From: Dipteris shenzhenensis
Lineage: Eukaryota > Polypodiophyta > Polypodiopsida > Gleicheniales
Direction: 5' to 3' (one strand)
Assembly (NCBI GenBank): GCA_047967505.1
Contig: CM106540.1
Length of the DNA stretch: 64,000 nt
Positions 1-10,073 of the stretch are shown piece by piece. Under the pieces are notes generated by a model. That model had not been told where the DNA came from and made no database searches. It saw only the letters and a list, made by a program, of their open reading frames with translations. The position numbers and the translations under genes were made by a program. Position 1 is the stretch's first letter; every line of letters begins with the position of its first letter.

Positions 1-358
1 GTCCCTTTCACTCTTGGGTCGTTGACTGCAGCTTTGGGGAGAGTTACGTGCTGTTGTCCTTGATGGAAGCTTAGGAGTGTGGGCTGTGGGTTCATAGTAT
101 TCTGAGGCTGACTGTTCTCTGAGTTTTGGGGGGAAGTTCAGTTCTAAGTTTATCTGTTTCGGGCCGTGTAGTCTTTTGGCTCTCTTTGAGTCTGTGTGAT
201 CCATGTTCAGTCAGTTTTTGTGAGGGTTTGTCTCGGTGCCTAATACAAAGACACATGCTCTGGAACCTCGTTCATAAGCTCATCATCTACGAGCCCACAT
301 TGCAGCTGATCCCTATGAAGTCTCAGCTATCTGACGTGGTGAAGTACACAATTCCTGG
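1..358 (+). other. Probable upstream part of LINE A, not resolved
   Basis: No clear gene is visible. The stretch runs directly into recognisable LINE ORF2 linker sequence from about 359, so it is probably decayed LINE sequence upstream of the reverse transcriptase. I could not find endonuclease motifs in any frame, and the 5' end of the LINE lies outside the window or is lost. Confidence 0.3.
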
Positions 359-978
359 TTGTCTTTCTTTCTTTCCTTATCAACGGGAGGTAGGATCAAC
401 CAGCAGTTCTTCTCTACTCTTGGCTCCAAGCGTAGTAAGGAGAGCGTATCACAGCTTGTTGACTCAAACGGAGTTTTACGGACACATCCAAATGCCGTCT
501 TGCAGGTAGCTACAGAGTTCTATGCCTCCCTTCTTACATCAGATCTTGACAGTCAGGCCACAAATGATGCTAGAGTTGTTATTTGGCAACATTTAGCTAT
601 GTTGGTGACAGGGGATATGATAGTCTCACTGGATGCACCCTTTCCTAACATAGAGTTCAAGATTGCCTTATACGCCCTTCATAAGGGCAAGTGTCCTGGA
701 TCAGATGGACTTACCCCCTCTTTCTTTATTACTTTTTGGGATCAGATTGGGAATCTCATTACCTCAACCCTGCTGGGCATTTGGGATTCGCGTGAGATGC
801 CAGACTCGCTTACGGAGGGTCTCATTCATCTTATTCCAAAAGGGGGTTGAAAGAATTTAGTGTCTCAGTGGAGGCGGATCACTCTTTTGGGCATCTTGTA
901 CAAAATTTTAGCAAAAGCAATCAGTCTTCGTTTGCAGCCTTTTCTTCCAGATCTTATACATGATACGCAGATGGGCTT
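359..978 (+). pseudogene. LINE A ORF2, linker and start of reverse transcriptase
   Basis: Left half of a plant L1-type LINE ORF2, which would encode the endonuclease/reverse transcriptase for target-primed transposition. The frame from 359 has the pre-RT linker, then [14 protein letters not shown] and [16 protein letters not shown], the first conserved RT blocks. A stop and frame change near 848 follow. The RT continues as [18 protein letters not shown] up to 978, where copia A is inserted. The sequence resumes at 6807 with the next RT block ([12 protein letters not shown]-like). The minus-strand copy at 20217-22730 is the same family. Non-functional. Confidence 0.8.
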
Positions 979-1238
979 TGTTTGAACTATTGTTATAATT
1001 TAGCAGTGACCAATGTAATGTAATAAGTAGGTTAGGGGCACTTTTCTCTCATTTAGAGGTTTTTCCCCCTAACTACAGGTAGTTCACTAACTACGTTTAG
1101 TGAAGGATAATGTTTTGTCACTTAGACAAAACCTATCCCTCTCTTGAGTTGTATCACACTCTTCTATTGCAACTATTGCTTTCAGCTCTCACTCTCCTGC
1201 TCTCACACTCTACTCTCTCTCTCCCTCTACCACTCACA
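979..1238 (+). repeat. Copia A 5' LTR
   Basis: Starts TGTTTGAACTATTG and ends with a pyrimidine-rich tract followed by CACTCACA. It matches 6547-6806 along its whole length with about nine substitutions. It would carry the promoter, but no obvious TATA box was located. Confidence 0.95.
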
Positions 1239-1341
1239 TTTAGTATCAGAGCGGTGCTCCTTCCCGGACGTGCTCCCAGCTCCTTGCCCAAGCTCCTCCT
1301 GCAAGTCGAGCTGCCCAAGCTTCTGCTGTTGCATCGTCGCT

Positions 1342-1726
1342 GTACAGCCTCAGCCCGTACAGCTCCCGTACCATTCCGTACAGCTGCCCGTGAGCAAGTC
1401 CGTACAGCCATTGTTGGTTGTTCCGTACGTCCGTACCAGGCCCAGCTGCCCTACGCCATCCGCACGCTTGTCCGTACTTGCACGCGTCGATAGCGCCATC
1501 CGTACATGCACGTGATCCGTACATACGTACGGATCTGAAGCGGCGCCTGTACAATGCTCCGTCCGTACTATGTACTGCAGAGTAGCGCCATCCGTACAGG
1601 TTGCCGTCCGTACAACTGTGTGGCGCCGTCCGTACAATCATACAGCTCCGTCCGTACAGGTCGCCATACATCCGTACAGTTCCGTGCATCCGTACAGATC
1701 CGTACACAGGAGGGTACCGTCCGTAC
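1342..1726 (+). promoter_or_regulatory. Dense GTAC / TCCGTAC motif array in the copia A leader
   Basis: By hand I count 23 GTAC tetramers in 385 bp, where one or two are expected. About 16 are in the context TCCGTAC and many extend to TCCGTACAG. Two read TCCGTACAA (near 1607 and 1629), which fits the TNCGTACAA consensus known for plant SBP/SPL transcription factors. The array lies between the primer-binding site and gag, so it is transcribed leader. A regulatory role is inference; it could also be a degenerate tandem repeat or a structured RNA element. Related clusters occur in the leaders at 31940-32299, 39707-39748 and 23738-23784. Confidence 0.6.
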
Positions 1727-2172
1727 AGCAAGGGAGCTACTGGTTGGTAAATTAAATTCGAGGCAGATTTTTGCTTTGCAGGCCATTTTGTGGGCAGATT
1801 TGGACACATTTTGTGTATTGGGAATTTTGTCAAATTTGGGGCTTTTGTAGGCAGAGAGCAATTTGTGCAACATTTGGGGCTTTTAGACCATTTGCCCCTT
1901 TCTGGTTGCAATTTCAAGCCACAAATTGGGGCTTTTGTGTTGGGAGAGCAATTTTGCAGGTTTCAGTTCACACTGCCTTTCTGTAAGTGTTTTGAAGCAC
2001 TTTTGGCAGGTTTTGGGAGAGATTGGATGCTCTGGCAGATTTCTGACAGAGACATTATAGAGATTTGAGTTGCATTTTTAGCCAATGTTTGGCTGTATTT
2101 TTTTGGGAATTGTGCACTCCATTCCCAGCAAGGGAATTCAGATTTGCATTTGCTGTATTTTCTTTCTCAAAC

Positions 2173-5100
2173 ATGGCCCAACAAAATTAGAATGATTTCC
2201 AGTTCACTGGTCTCTCACAAGAGGATAAGCTGGATGGTACCAACTACTCCCTCTAGAGTTTTATGGTACGCAATATTCTGATTTCCCATAATTTGTGGGA
2301 CTATGTAAATGGGGATGAGATCCGGCCAGCAAATGTGGCACCTGATACCCCTCCCCAGCAAGGAGGAGACAGAGGTCGTGCACAGGGTACAACTGCAGCA
2401 CAAGTTATTGGTGCAGTTATACCTACCACTCCAGAGCAAAAGAGATGGGATTCACGTGAGGCTTTAGCTTTGTCGTGTATTTCTCTTTCAGTGAAAAGAT
2501 TCATCATTCCACATATCCGGTCGTGTAAGACCTCAAAGGCAGCATGGGATATTTTGGAGAGCATGTATGCAGCTTAGAATGATGCCAGGGTGTCCTTTTT
2601 GAAAAGAGAATTGTCTCATACACATATGGAAGAGGGTGACTCCATGTCAGTGCACCTCACAAAGCTACAGGATTTACGAGAGCAATTGCTGAATATTGAT
2701 GAGATCATTCCTGATTCAGAGATGATTACCACTACTCTGAATTCTCTTCCTGAGTCTTATCTCAGCTTTCATACCTCGCTGAATTTGTCATTGAGGGGGG
2801 GTGCAAATCCTCTCAATTTTCACGAGTTGATAGGACTTCTGTTGCAAGAAAAGCAGACCAGGAAAAACATGGCTTCACGAGCAGGTGAACATGCCATGCT
2901 TTCAAAATTCAAGCCTAAAGTAAAGGGACAAGCAAAAACATCAGCAAATCAGCCTTCTAGTGGTCCAGGACAGCCTTCTCAAAACGCTAAGGGTGATGCA
3001 GGTAAGCCCAAGAAGAAGGGAATATGTCATTACTGCAAAAAGCCAAGTCACTACATTGGAGAATGCAAGAAAAGGCTTGCAAAAGAAAAGAAAAACAGCT
3101 CCGGTATGGCTGTTTCAGATTCAGCTCCTCATGCATCTGACAATGAGCAAGCTACAGCCAGCTTTGTGGAGCACGACTATGCCTTCTTGTCTTGCATTTC
3201 AAACTCTCAGTTGGCTGCTCCGGATAGTACAGCCACTTGTAATGATGACTCTTATGCTTTTCTGACATGCAGTTATGATTCTTCCAAGGATGCATCAGCT
3301 TTCAGTGTCAATGAGACACAAAATACATCGTATTTTGATAGCGGTGCCTCAAAGCATATCACTTCCAGAAAGTGTCTTTTCACATCTCTGCATCCACCTC
3401 CCGTTGGTAAAAAGGTCACGTGTGCCAACAACTCCTCCTATTCAGTTCGTGGTACAGGAGAAGTTGAACTTACAGCCATTGATGGCTCAACATTCAAAAT
3501 TTCTGATGTCTTGTATGTGCCTGGTATCACAAAAAATCTACTTTCAGTGTCCACTCTTAACAGAGCTGGATTTCAGGTCATTTTTGAAGATGACGAGTGT
3601 GCAGTCCATGACAGAGAGCATGACTATGCCTTGAGATTGTCTGGCACTTTGTTACGTGGTCTTTTTCAGCTTGACATGTATGAGAAAAGACCAGCACATG
3701 CTCTTGCAGTTTCCACTCCTACTGCTGCTATGCAGAATGCGGAGTTATGGCATGCCAGATATGGACACATGCATTATGGCAGCTTGATGACGCTTCAAAA
3801 ACATGCTATGGTTGATGCCTTGCCTCCTCTTGAAACACCTCCTCCACATGCCTGTGAAGGGTGCATTCTTGGTAAAATGCACAGATTTCCTTTCAAGAAG
3901 GATGGATCAGTAAAAGCTGTTCGAAAATTACAGCTTATTCATAGTGATGTCTGTGGTCCCATGAGGACTCCATCATTGGGTGGTCATCTTTACTTTGTCA
4001 CTTTTATAGATGACTACTCCAACTACACTTGGATTTATGGGCTGAAATGCAAATCAGAAGTGCTTCTGGTTTTCAAACACTTTGCAGCCATGGTTGAGAA
4101 TGAATCAGGACTCAAGATACAGACATTATGCACAGATAGAGGAGGGGAGTATTTGTCTGCAAATTTTGATGCTTTTTTGAAAGACAAGGGCATTGCACAT
4201 CAGCTTACAGTGAGGCTAACCCCTCAGCAAAATGGCAAAGCTGAGAGGAAAAATCGTACTCTTATGGAGATGGATAGATGCATGTTAAAAAGTAAAAAAT
4301 TGCCTCACAAATTTTGGCTTGAAGATCTCATGTGTGCCAATTATGTTTTAAATCGAGCTCCCACAAAAGCTTTGAAGACCAAGACTCCCTATGAAGTTTG
4401 GCAAGGGAGAAAGCCTTCTGTGGATCATTTTTGTGTTTTTGGATGACTTGCATATGCTCATGTGCCCATTGAGTTTAGGCATAAGTTGTCTGATAAGGCA
4501 ATCAAATGCATTTTTGTTGGGTACAGTGCAGAGAGCAAGGGCTACCGTCTCTACAATCCTGTCACACACAAGATTATTGTCAGCAGAGATGTTATATTTT
4601 CAGAAAATTCAGCTCACACTCAAGCTGAATTTGATTTGCCTACTTCTTCTGATGATGTCTTTGAGGGATTACTACCCATTGCCTTGGGTTCCCCTGCTGA
4701 TATATCTGATGCAAATCAAAATTTTCAGATACCTCCACATGCTCCGATTCAGCCACAGGATGTCTTACCACCTCCACAAGCAGTGGAAGAGGTTGTTCAG
4801 CAAGAAATTGCAAATATACATGCAGCAAAAACAGTCCCAAATTGGCTGTTACAAACTCTCAGGGAGAGTAAAATTGATGCTCCATTACCTGGCAGAACTT
4901 GAAGTGCAGTAAGGCATGGGGGGGGAGCACTTTCAGTTGAATCAGCTTATGCAGGTGCTCTTCTTGATGAGGAGGAGCCTGAGACATTTGAAGAGGCACA
5001 GGATAATGTGCATTGGATGAATGCCATGCACGATGAATTGCAGTCCATTCAGAAAAATCAGACATGGGAAGTTGTTGATTTGCCACCAGGAAAACATGCC

Positions 5101-6509
5101 ATAGGTACACGGTGGGTTTTCAAAGTTAAAAGAAAGCCAGATGGGACCATTGATCGGTACAAGGCAAGGCTGGTTGCAAAAGGATATGCTCAGAAAAAGG
5201 GCATAGACTATGAGGAGACTTTTGCTCCTACATCCAGAATGACAACCATCCGGTCAGTTATAGCAATGGCTGCAAACTTTGAATGAAATGTTCATCAGTT
5301 GGACATTAAAACAGCTTTCCTTAATGGAGACTTGTTGGAAGAGGTTTATGTCAAACAACCTCCAGGCTTTGAAATTTCAGGAAATGCACTTCAAGTATGC
5401 AAGCTGAATAAAGCTTTGTATGGGCTGAAACAAGCCCCACGTGCATGGTATGCCAAAATTCATGCCTTTCTGATCAGCAAGGGGCTGCACAATAGTCCAA
5501 CTGAGAGCACCCTCTACATCAAGAAGGATGGGGGGGATATTTTAGTCATCATTCTTTATGTAGATCACTTACAGCTCACAGGGTCAAATGAAGATAATAT
5601 TGCAGATTTTAAAGCTGAATTGCAGACCACTTTTGACATGTCAGATTTGGGACTGCTACACTTTTATTTAGGGATCCAGTTCACTCAAGAGAAAAGTGGC
5701 ATCGTTATGTCTCAATCCAAGTATGTGCAGAAACTCTTGGACAGATTCAACATGCAGGATTGTAAGCCCATAGCTACTCCCATGGAGCCAGGGCTGAAGC
5801 TTACAATGCATGAAGCAGGTGAATCATTTGATGTCACACTCTACAGTCAGGCTGTTGGATGCCTCATTTATCTCTGCAATACACGACCTGATATTCAGTT
5901 TGCAGTTTCTCAGGTGAGCAGATATATGCACAGCCCAAAGACTATGCATTGGCAGGCTGTAAAACGCATCTTCCGTTATTTGCAAGGTACCAAGTCTTTT
6001 GGCTTGATGTTTCCCAGGGGGGGTGACTTGCAGATGCATGCCTACAGTGACTCAGATTGGGGGCTGGAGACTATGACACTAGGCAGTCCACAAGTGGCAA
6101 TTGTTTCTTTTTGGGCAAAGCTTGTATTTCTTGGTTAAGCAAGAAACAATCTACAGTGGCTACCTCTTCATGTGAAGCTGAGTACAGGGCAGCTTTCACA
6201 GCAACAGTTGAATGTGTTTGGCTGCGTCGTTTATTTGCTGATCTTCATCTTTCATTGGAGGGTCCTTCTCCAATTCTCACTGATAGTCAGAGTGCTATTG
6301 CAGTGGCAAAGAATCCTCTGTTTCATGCTCGCACGAAGCACATTGAGGTTCACTATCACTACGTCAGAGAGAAGTTGCATGCAGGAGAGATCAGTATGAT
6401 CTATGTGTCAACACATGACAATGTTGCAGACATTTTCACCAAAGCACTTCCACGTGAAAAGTTTGAGGCATTTCGCAGTGCCCTGAACTTATCTCCTTTT
6501 GGTGATTGA
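2173..6509 (+). pseudogene. Copia A gag-pol polyprotein, with stops and a frameshift
   Basis: A single Ty1/copia gag-pol frame beginning at ATG 2173. In order it has gag, a CCHC zinc knuckle (CHYCKKPSHYIGEC, near 3028), protease (YFDSGASKHI), GAG-pre-integrase and integrase (HSDVCGPM, CTDRGGEY, NGKAERKNRT), reverse transcriptase and RNase H. The frame is broken by stops near 2188, 2254, 2575, 4444, 4900 and 5284. A frameshift near 6060, at a run of Gs, moves the RNase H (SSCEAEYRAAF) to another frame. The RT catalytic motif is YVDH instead of YVDD. Several stops fit C-to-T change at CAG, CGA or TGG codons. Non-functional. Confidence 0.9.
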
Positions 6510-6546
6510 TCATTTCCTTGTACATGACATTGGCACTGCAGGGGGG

Positions 6547-6806
6547 TGTTAGAATTATTGTTATAATTTAGCAGTGACCAATGTAATGTAATAAGTAGGT
6601 TAGGGACACTTTTCCCTCATTTAGAGGTTTTTCCCCCTAACCACAGTTAGTTCACTAACTACGGTTAGTGAAGGATAAGGTTTTGTCACTTAGACAAAAC
6701 CTATCCCTCTCTTGAGTTGTATCACACTCTTCTATTGCAACTATTGCTTTCAGCTCTCACTCTCCTGCTCTCACACTCTGCTCTCTCTCTCCCTCTACCA
6801 CTCACA
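6547..6806 (+). repeat. Copia A 3' LTR
   Basis: Partner of 979-1238. It starts TGTTAGAATTATTG after a G6 polypurine tract and ends CACTCACA, followed by the GGCTT target duplication. Confidence 0.95.
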
Positions 6807-9727
6807 GGCTTTGTGCATGGCAGAAGCATTTTCGATAACATCTTCTCATTTTGGGAGGCTCTTGATCGGGCCATGCATAATGGCCATAGGCTTGCCATTC
6901 TACTCCTAGACTTTAAAAAACTTATGACAGGGTAGACTGGGGCTTCTTAGAGGGTACCCTCGCTCGTTTCGGATTTTTGGGTGCATGGATCAGAGGGGTG
7001 TCAGCCCTCTACAGATAAGCCCATAGCCACGTGCTTATTAGTGGAGTCAGGTGAGACAGGTTTCACATTACCAGATCAGTTCGTCAGGGATGCCCTTTAG
7101 CCCCCTTTCTCTTTTTATTTGTGGCTGAAGCTATGAGCTACTATATTAGAGCTCAAGCTGATTTTATAGAACTGAGGCTTCCATTGAGACAGGAGGATGA
7201 GATCTTGGATAGTGAGTTGACAGATGACACGGCTGTTTTATTGGATGCCACACCACAGACACTCACTTCATTCAAGACAACTTTGGATTTATTTTGCACT
7301 GCAGCAGGGGCTCACATTGATTGAAATAAAGCCAATGGTTTCTAGATTAGTGATGAGGACAGTCTAGACTGGGGTAACGACATAGGGTTCACTTGGATTC
7401 AGAGGGGTGTTTCCATCAGGTACTTAGGATGCCAGGTCGAGTTGGGAATCTCTCCAGCACAGCAGTTTGCTCCCGTGTTAGAGAGTATCAGGAGGAAACT
7501 CATTTGTTGAAGTTCCCCCAGACTTGACCTCGAATCCAGAGTGGTGGTGGTGAACCAGGTACTATTGACTACTGCCTAGTTCGTCTGCTCATGCTGGTGC
7601 AAATCTAGAAGTTGTATCGCTCAGCTCATGAGACCTATCAGGAATTTCCTTTGGAGTGGGTTAGATGACACCTCAGATGTTGTGGCCAGGGTGGCTTGGG
7701 AGACTCTCATTCTCCCCACAGTGGAAGGAGGCCTCAATATTATTAATCTGAACTTGCAGTGTATGGCCTTGCTCTGCAAGTTTGTAGTACGAGGACTAAT
7801 GCCTGGACAGGAGCCTTGGAAGGATTTTTTTATACACAGCATTCAGTCTTGCATACCATCCCATGGGGGAGATTGGATGGACAACTCCAGATGGATTTTT
7901 ACTTCAACCCATCTTAGATCTCCCTTTTCCCCTCTCATGGCTGTCATTCTGAAAGCTTGGGGCAGCTTCAGAAACACTCTTCGGAGAGTTCCACCCTCCT
8001 CTCGAGAAGAGATAGACAGGCAGCCAGTCATGTGGAATGACTCGATACTGGATGAGCATGGCAGATCACTAGAAGCGTCACATTATATGAAGTGGTCTAG
8101 ATGGGAGAGGGGGCTTGCTTCTACAACAAGTGCCTGGAAGGCGTTTAGGTAGCTTCCAAAGGATCAGAGACTCACTTCTGTTAGCCATCTCAGAGGGAGT
8201 GCAGTCAGGATGCAACAGATAGAGGCAGCCATACCAGCAGAGTGGATAGATACAGATGATATGCCGATCATAGAGTACACTTGGTTGGGAGCTTTCACGA
8301 GGACGGGTATTCCTTTACAGGTCATAGCCTTGCAGGATGCACTTGAGGAGACCCTGGTCTTTGATGTTCAGTCGGGAGGCAAACTTCTCAGATCTTCAAG
8401 TGATTGTTTTGGAGGTTGCCTTCCAGCCTGTTAGGATTGCAGGTTACATGGAGTGGGCCACGGATTCACAGTGGTATCTTGATCCCGACCCTATTCTCTT
8501 GGCACTTGGGTCTTGGAGACTCTGGTTATATGGTGGTCCCCCCATTAGGTTCTTGCAATGGGACCCTAGGGAATGGGATTGGATTGACGAAGTGCACCGA
8601 GAGAAGAGCATCCCCTTCTTTCGTTATACAATCAAAAATGCCACGAGACTTCAGCTTAGCAGCAGAGGTTGGCGGCCTTCCAGAGCTCCACATTGGGATT
8701 CTTTTCGGATTCCTACACAGATGCAGAGAAACTTTTGGAGGAGGCTCTGGAAATCCTCCAGGAATAGAAAGATCACTCTTTTCTTTCGCGTGTTTTATTC
8801 CCCTTTAGCTCATCTTCAGCCTAGAAAGGCGTATGTTTTGCATCGCTTGGGGGTCTCTACATTGGATGATGTGGTGGATGATCGGGGTTGCACTCTTTCT
8901 TTTCCTCAGGCTAGCAAATAGCATCATCTGGGTTTGCATCACAAGCTTATTTGGCACGTTCTCATTTCTATTTTGAAACCTTTTCAGCCTGTACCTCACT
9001 TGTTTACTACTCTTCTTCTCTTGGATTGGAAGTTTGATCGAGCAATTCTCGCTTACTCTTCTTTTTCCTTTGCAGATCTTTCTGCCAAGAAGGCTATCTT
9101 TGTTACTTCATCGTCATGGATCCAAGAGCACGGGAATCATTTTTGGCATCTTCATAAGCCTCTAGCTTGGTGAAAGGTTTGTCTTCGCCGCATCTGGGAT
9201 AGTAAGCTTCCTCTCGAACAACGGGTTTTCTTGTGGCATTCTTTAGTTCGGGCATTACCGGTGGGATCTTTACAGGTTGCCATGTGTATAGCTTCTGCAG
9301 AATGCCCTACTTTTTCACCTCCCGGAGAGACTATGCTACATCTTTTTTGGACCTGTCCTACCGCTCGTGATTTTCTTCCCAGGCTGAGGACCTGCCTTCA
9401 TGCTCATTTTCCTGGGTTGTTTAGTAGATATGCCTCTAGGCCAGATTATGCTCAGTTCTTCCGTTGGTGCTGATATTGGGCTTTGTGGTCATTGTATCGT
9501 GCTCATAACATTTGACCGTACAAGCACCCTTTACTAGATGTTTTATCAATTCTTTCTTTCATCTATCTATTGGTCTCTCCAAGATGCACATTCTCTTGGA
9601 GACCTTCCTCTAGCCCAATTAGAAGTGTTTATCACTGCTTTTAGTTTCTTAGTAGTAGCTGTTCCACTCTAGAACAGCTATGAATGTACCTTCCTCTAAA
9701 TGAAATACTGCTTCTTACCACAAAAAA
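6807..9727 (+). pseudogene. LINE A ORF2 right half: RT, C-terminal domain and 3' tail (chimeric)
   Basis: Continues LINE A after copia A. The RT resumes with [12 protein letters not shown]-like sequence, then frames at 7121-7324 (SELTDDTAVLLDA around the catalytic DD), 7628-8152 and 8210-8921. Up to about 8785 it matches the family of the minus-strand LINE at 20217-22730 (NRKITLFF). From there it switches to the family of LINEs B, C and D (PRKAYVLHRLGVSTLDD). The zf-RVT-like end follows (ETMLHLFWTC, 9231-9473), then a 3' UTR and a short A tail at 9722-9727. Several stops and frame changes show it is dead. Confidence 0.8.
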
Positions 9728-9890
9728 GTTTGTGTAGCTGTGTGTTGCGTGTGTGTCAAAGTATAATAGATTTTCAGAGCAAAAACTGAGGATCGAGTGC
9801 CAATAGAAACCATTGTCACATTTTCCTGGTCAAATGCAAGTTAATACAAAGTTATAACAGCAAAGGGAAAACACATCATTTAATGCATAC
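9728..9890. other. Intronic sequence between LINE A tail and BIG5 exon
   Basis: GT-rich sequence follows the LINE tail (GTGTGTTGCGTGTGTG near 9740). The rest is AT-rich and, on the minus strand, carries the splice donor GTATGC of the adjacent exon at 9885-9890. No gene is seen. Confidence 0.5.
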
Positions 9891-10073
9891 CTCAATGTTG
9901 GCATCCTGGGCAAGCTGCCGAAGTTCCTCCACAGACACAAGGGCTGGTTCTGCTACAGTTGTCTCTGAAGGTTGCACTGGCTCACTAGAGAAGGTTGCCT
10001 CATCAATAATCACGTTTCCACCATCAACATCTGTATTTACCAATGATTTGCCAACCCCATGCTGCCCTTGTTC
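9891..10073 (-). CDS. BIG5: BIG5-like exon f
   Basis: 183 bp (61 codons), acceptor CAATAG, donor GAG|GTATGC. It encodes an acidic, variable linker and then [16 protein letters not shown], matching the BIG5 SVEEL block that precedes GLEA in Arabidopsis. The next exon is not found to the left, where LINE A and copia A occupy the intron. Confidence 0.8.

Larger units (their letters stand above)
979..6806 (+). mobile_element. Copia A: full-length Ty1/copia LTR retrotransposon, decayed
   Basis: A complete Ty1/copia element of 5828 bp. Two 260-bp LTRs (979-1238 and 6547-6806) start TGTT and end CACA. Five-base target duplications GGCTT lie at 974-978 and 6807-6811. A primer-binding-type sequence (AGTATCAGAGC) follows the 5' LTR, and a G-rich polypurine tract (6541-6546) precedes the 3' LTR. 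By hand I count about nine LTR differences (about 3.5%), so this is an older insertion than G2 or copia B. It landed inside the RT of LINE A. The gag-pol frame has several stops and one frameshift, so the element is not autonomous. Confidence 0.95.

Noticed and set aside
1350-1917. Minus- and plus-strand frames rich in VRTYG/PYRSV across the copia A leader
   Set aside because: They are by-products of the TCCGTAC array read in several frames; no protein family is recognisable.
2173-5290. Stops in copia A rescued by U-to-C RNA editing (known in fern and hornwort organelles)
   Set aside because: Such editing is organellar, and this is a nuclear retroelement that also has a frameshift and a lost catalytic residue. 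Ordinary decay explains it.
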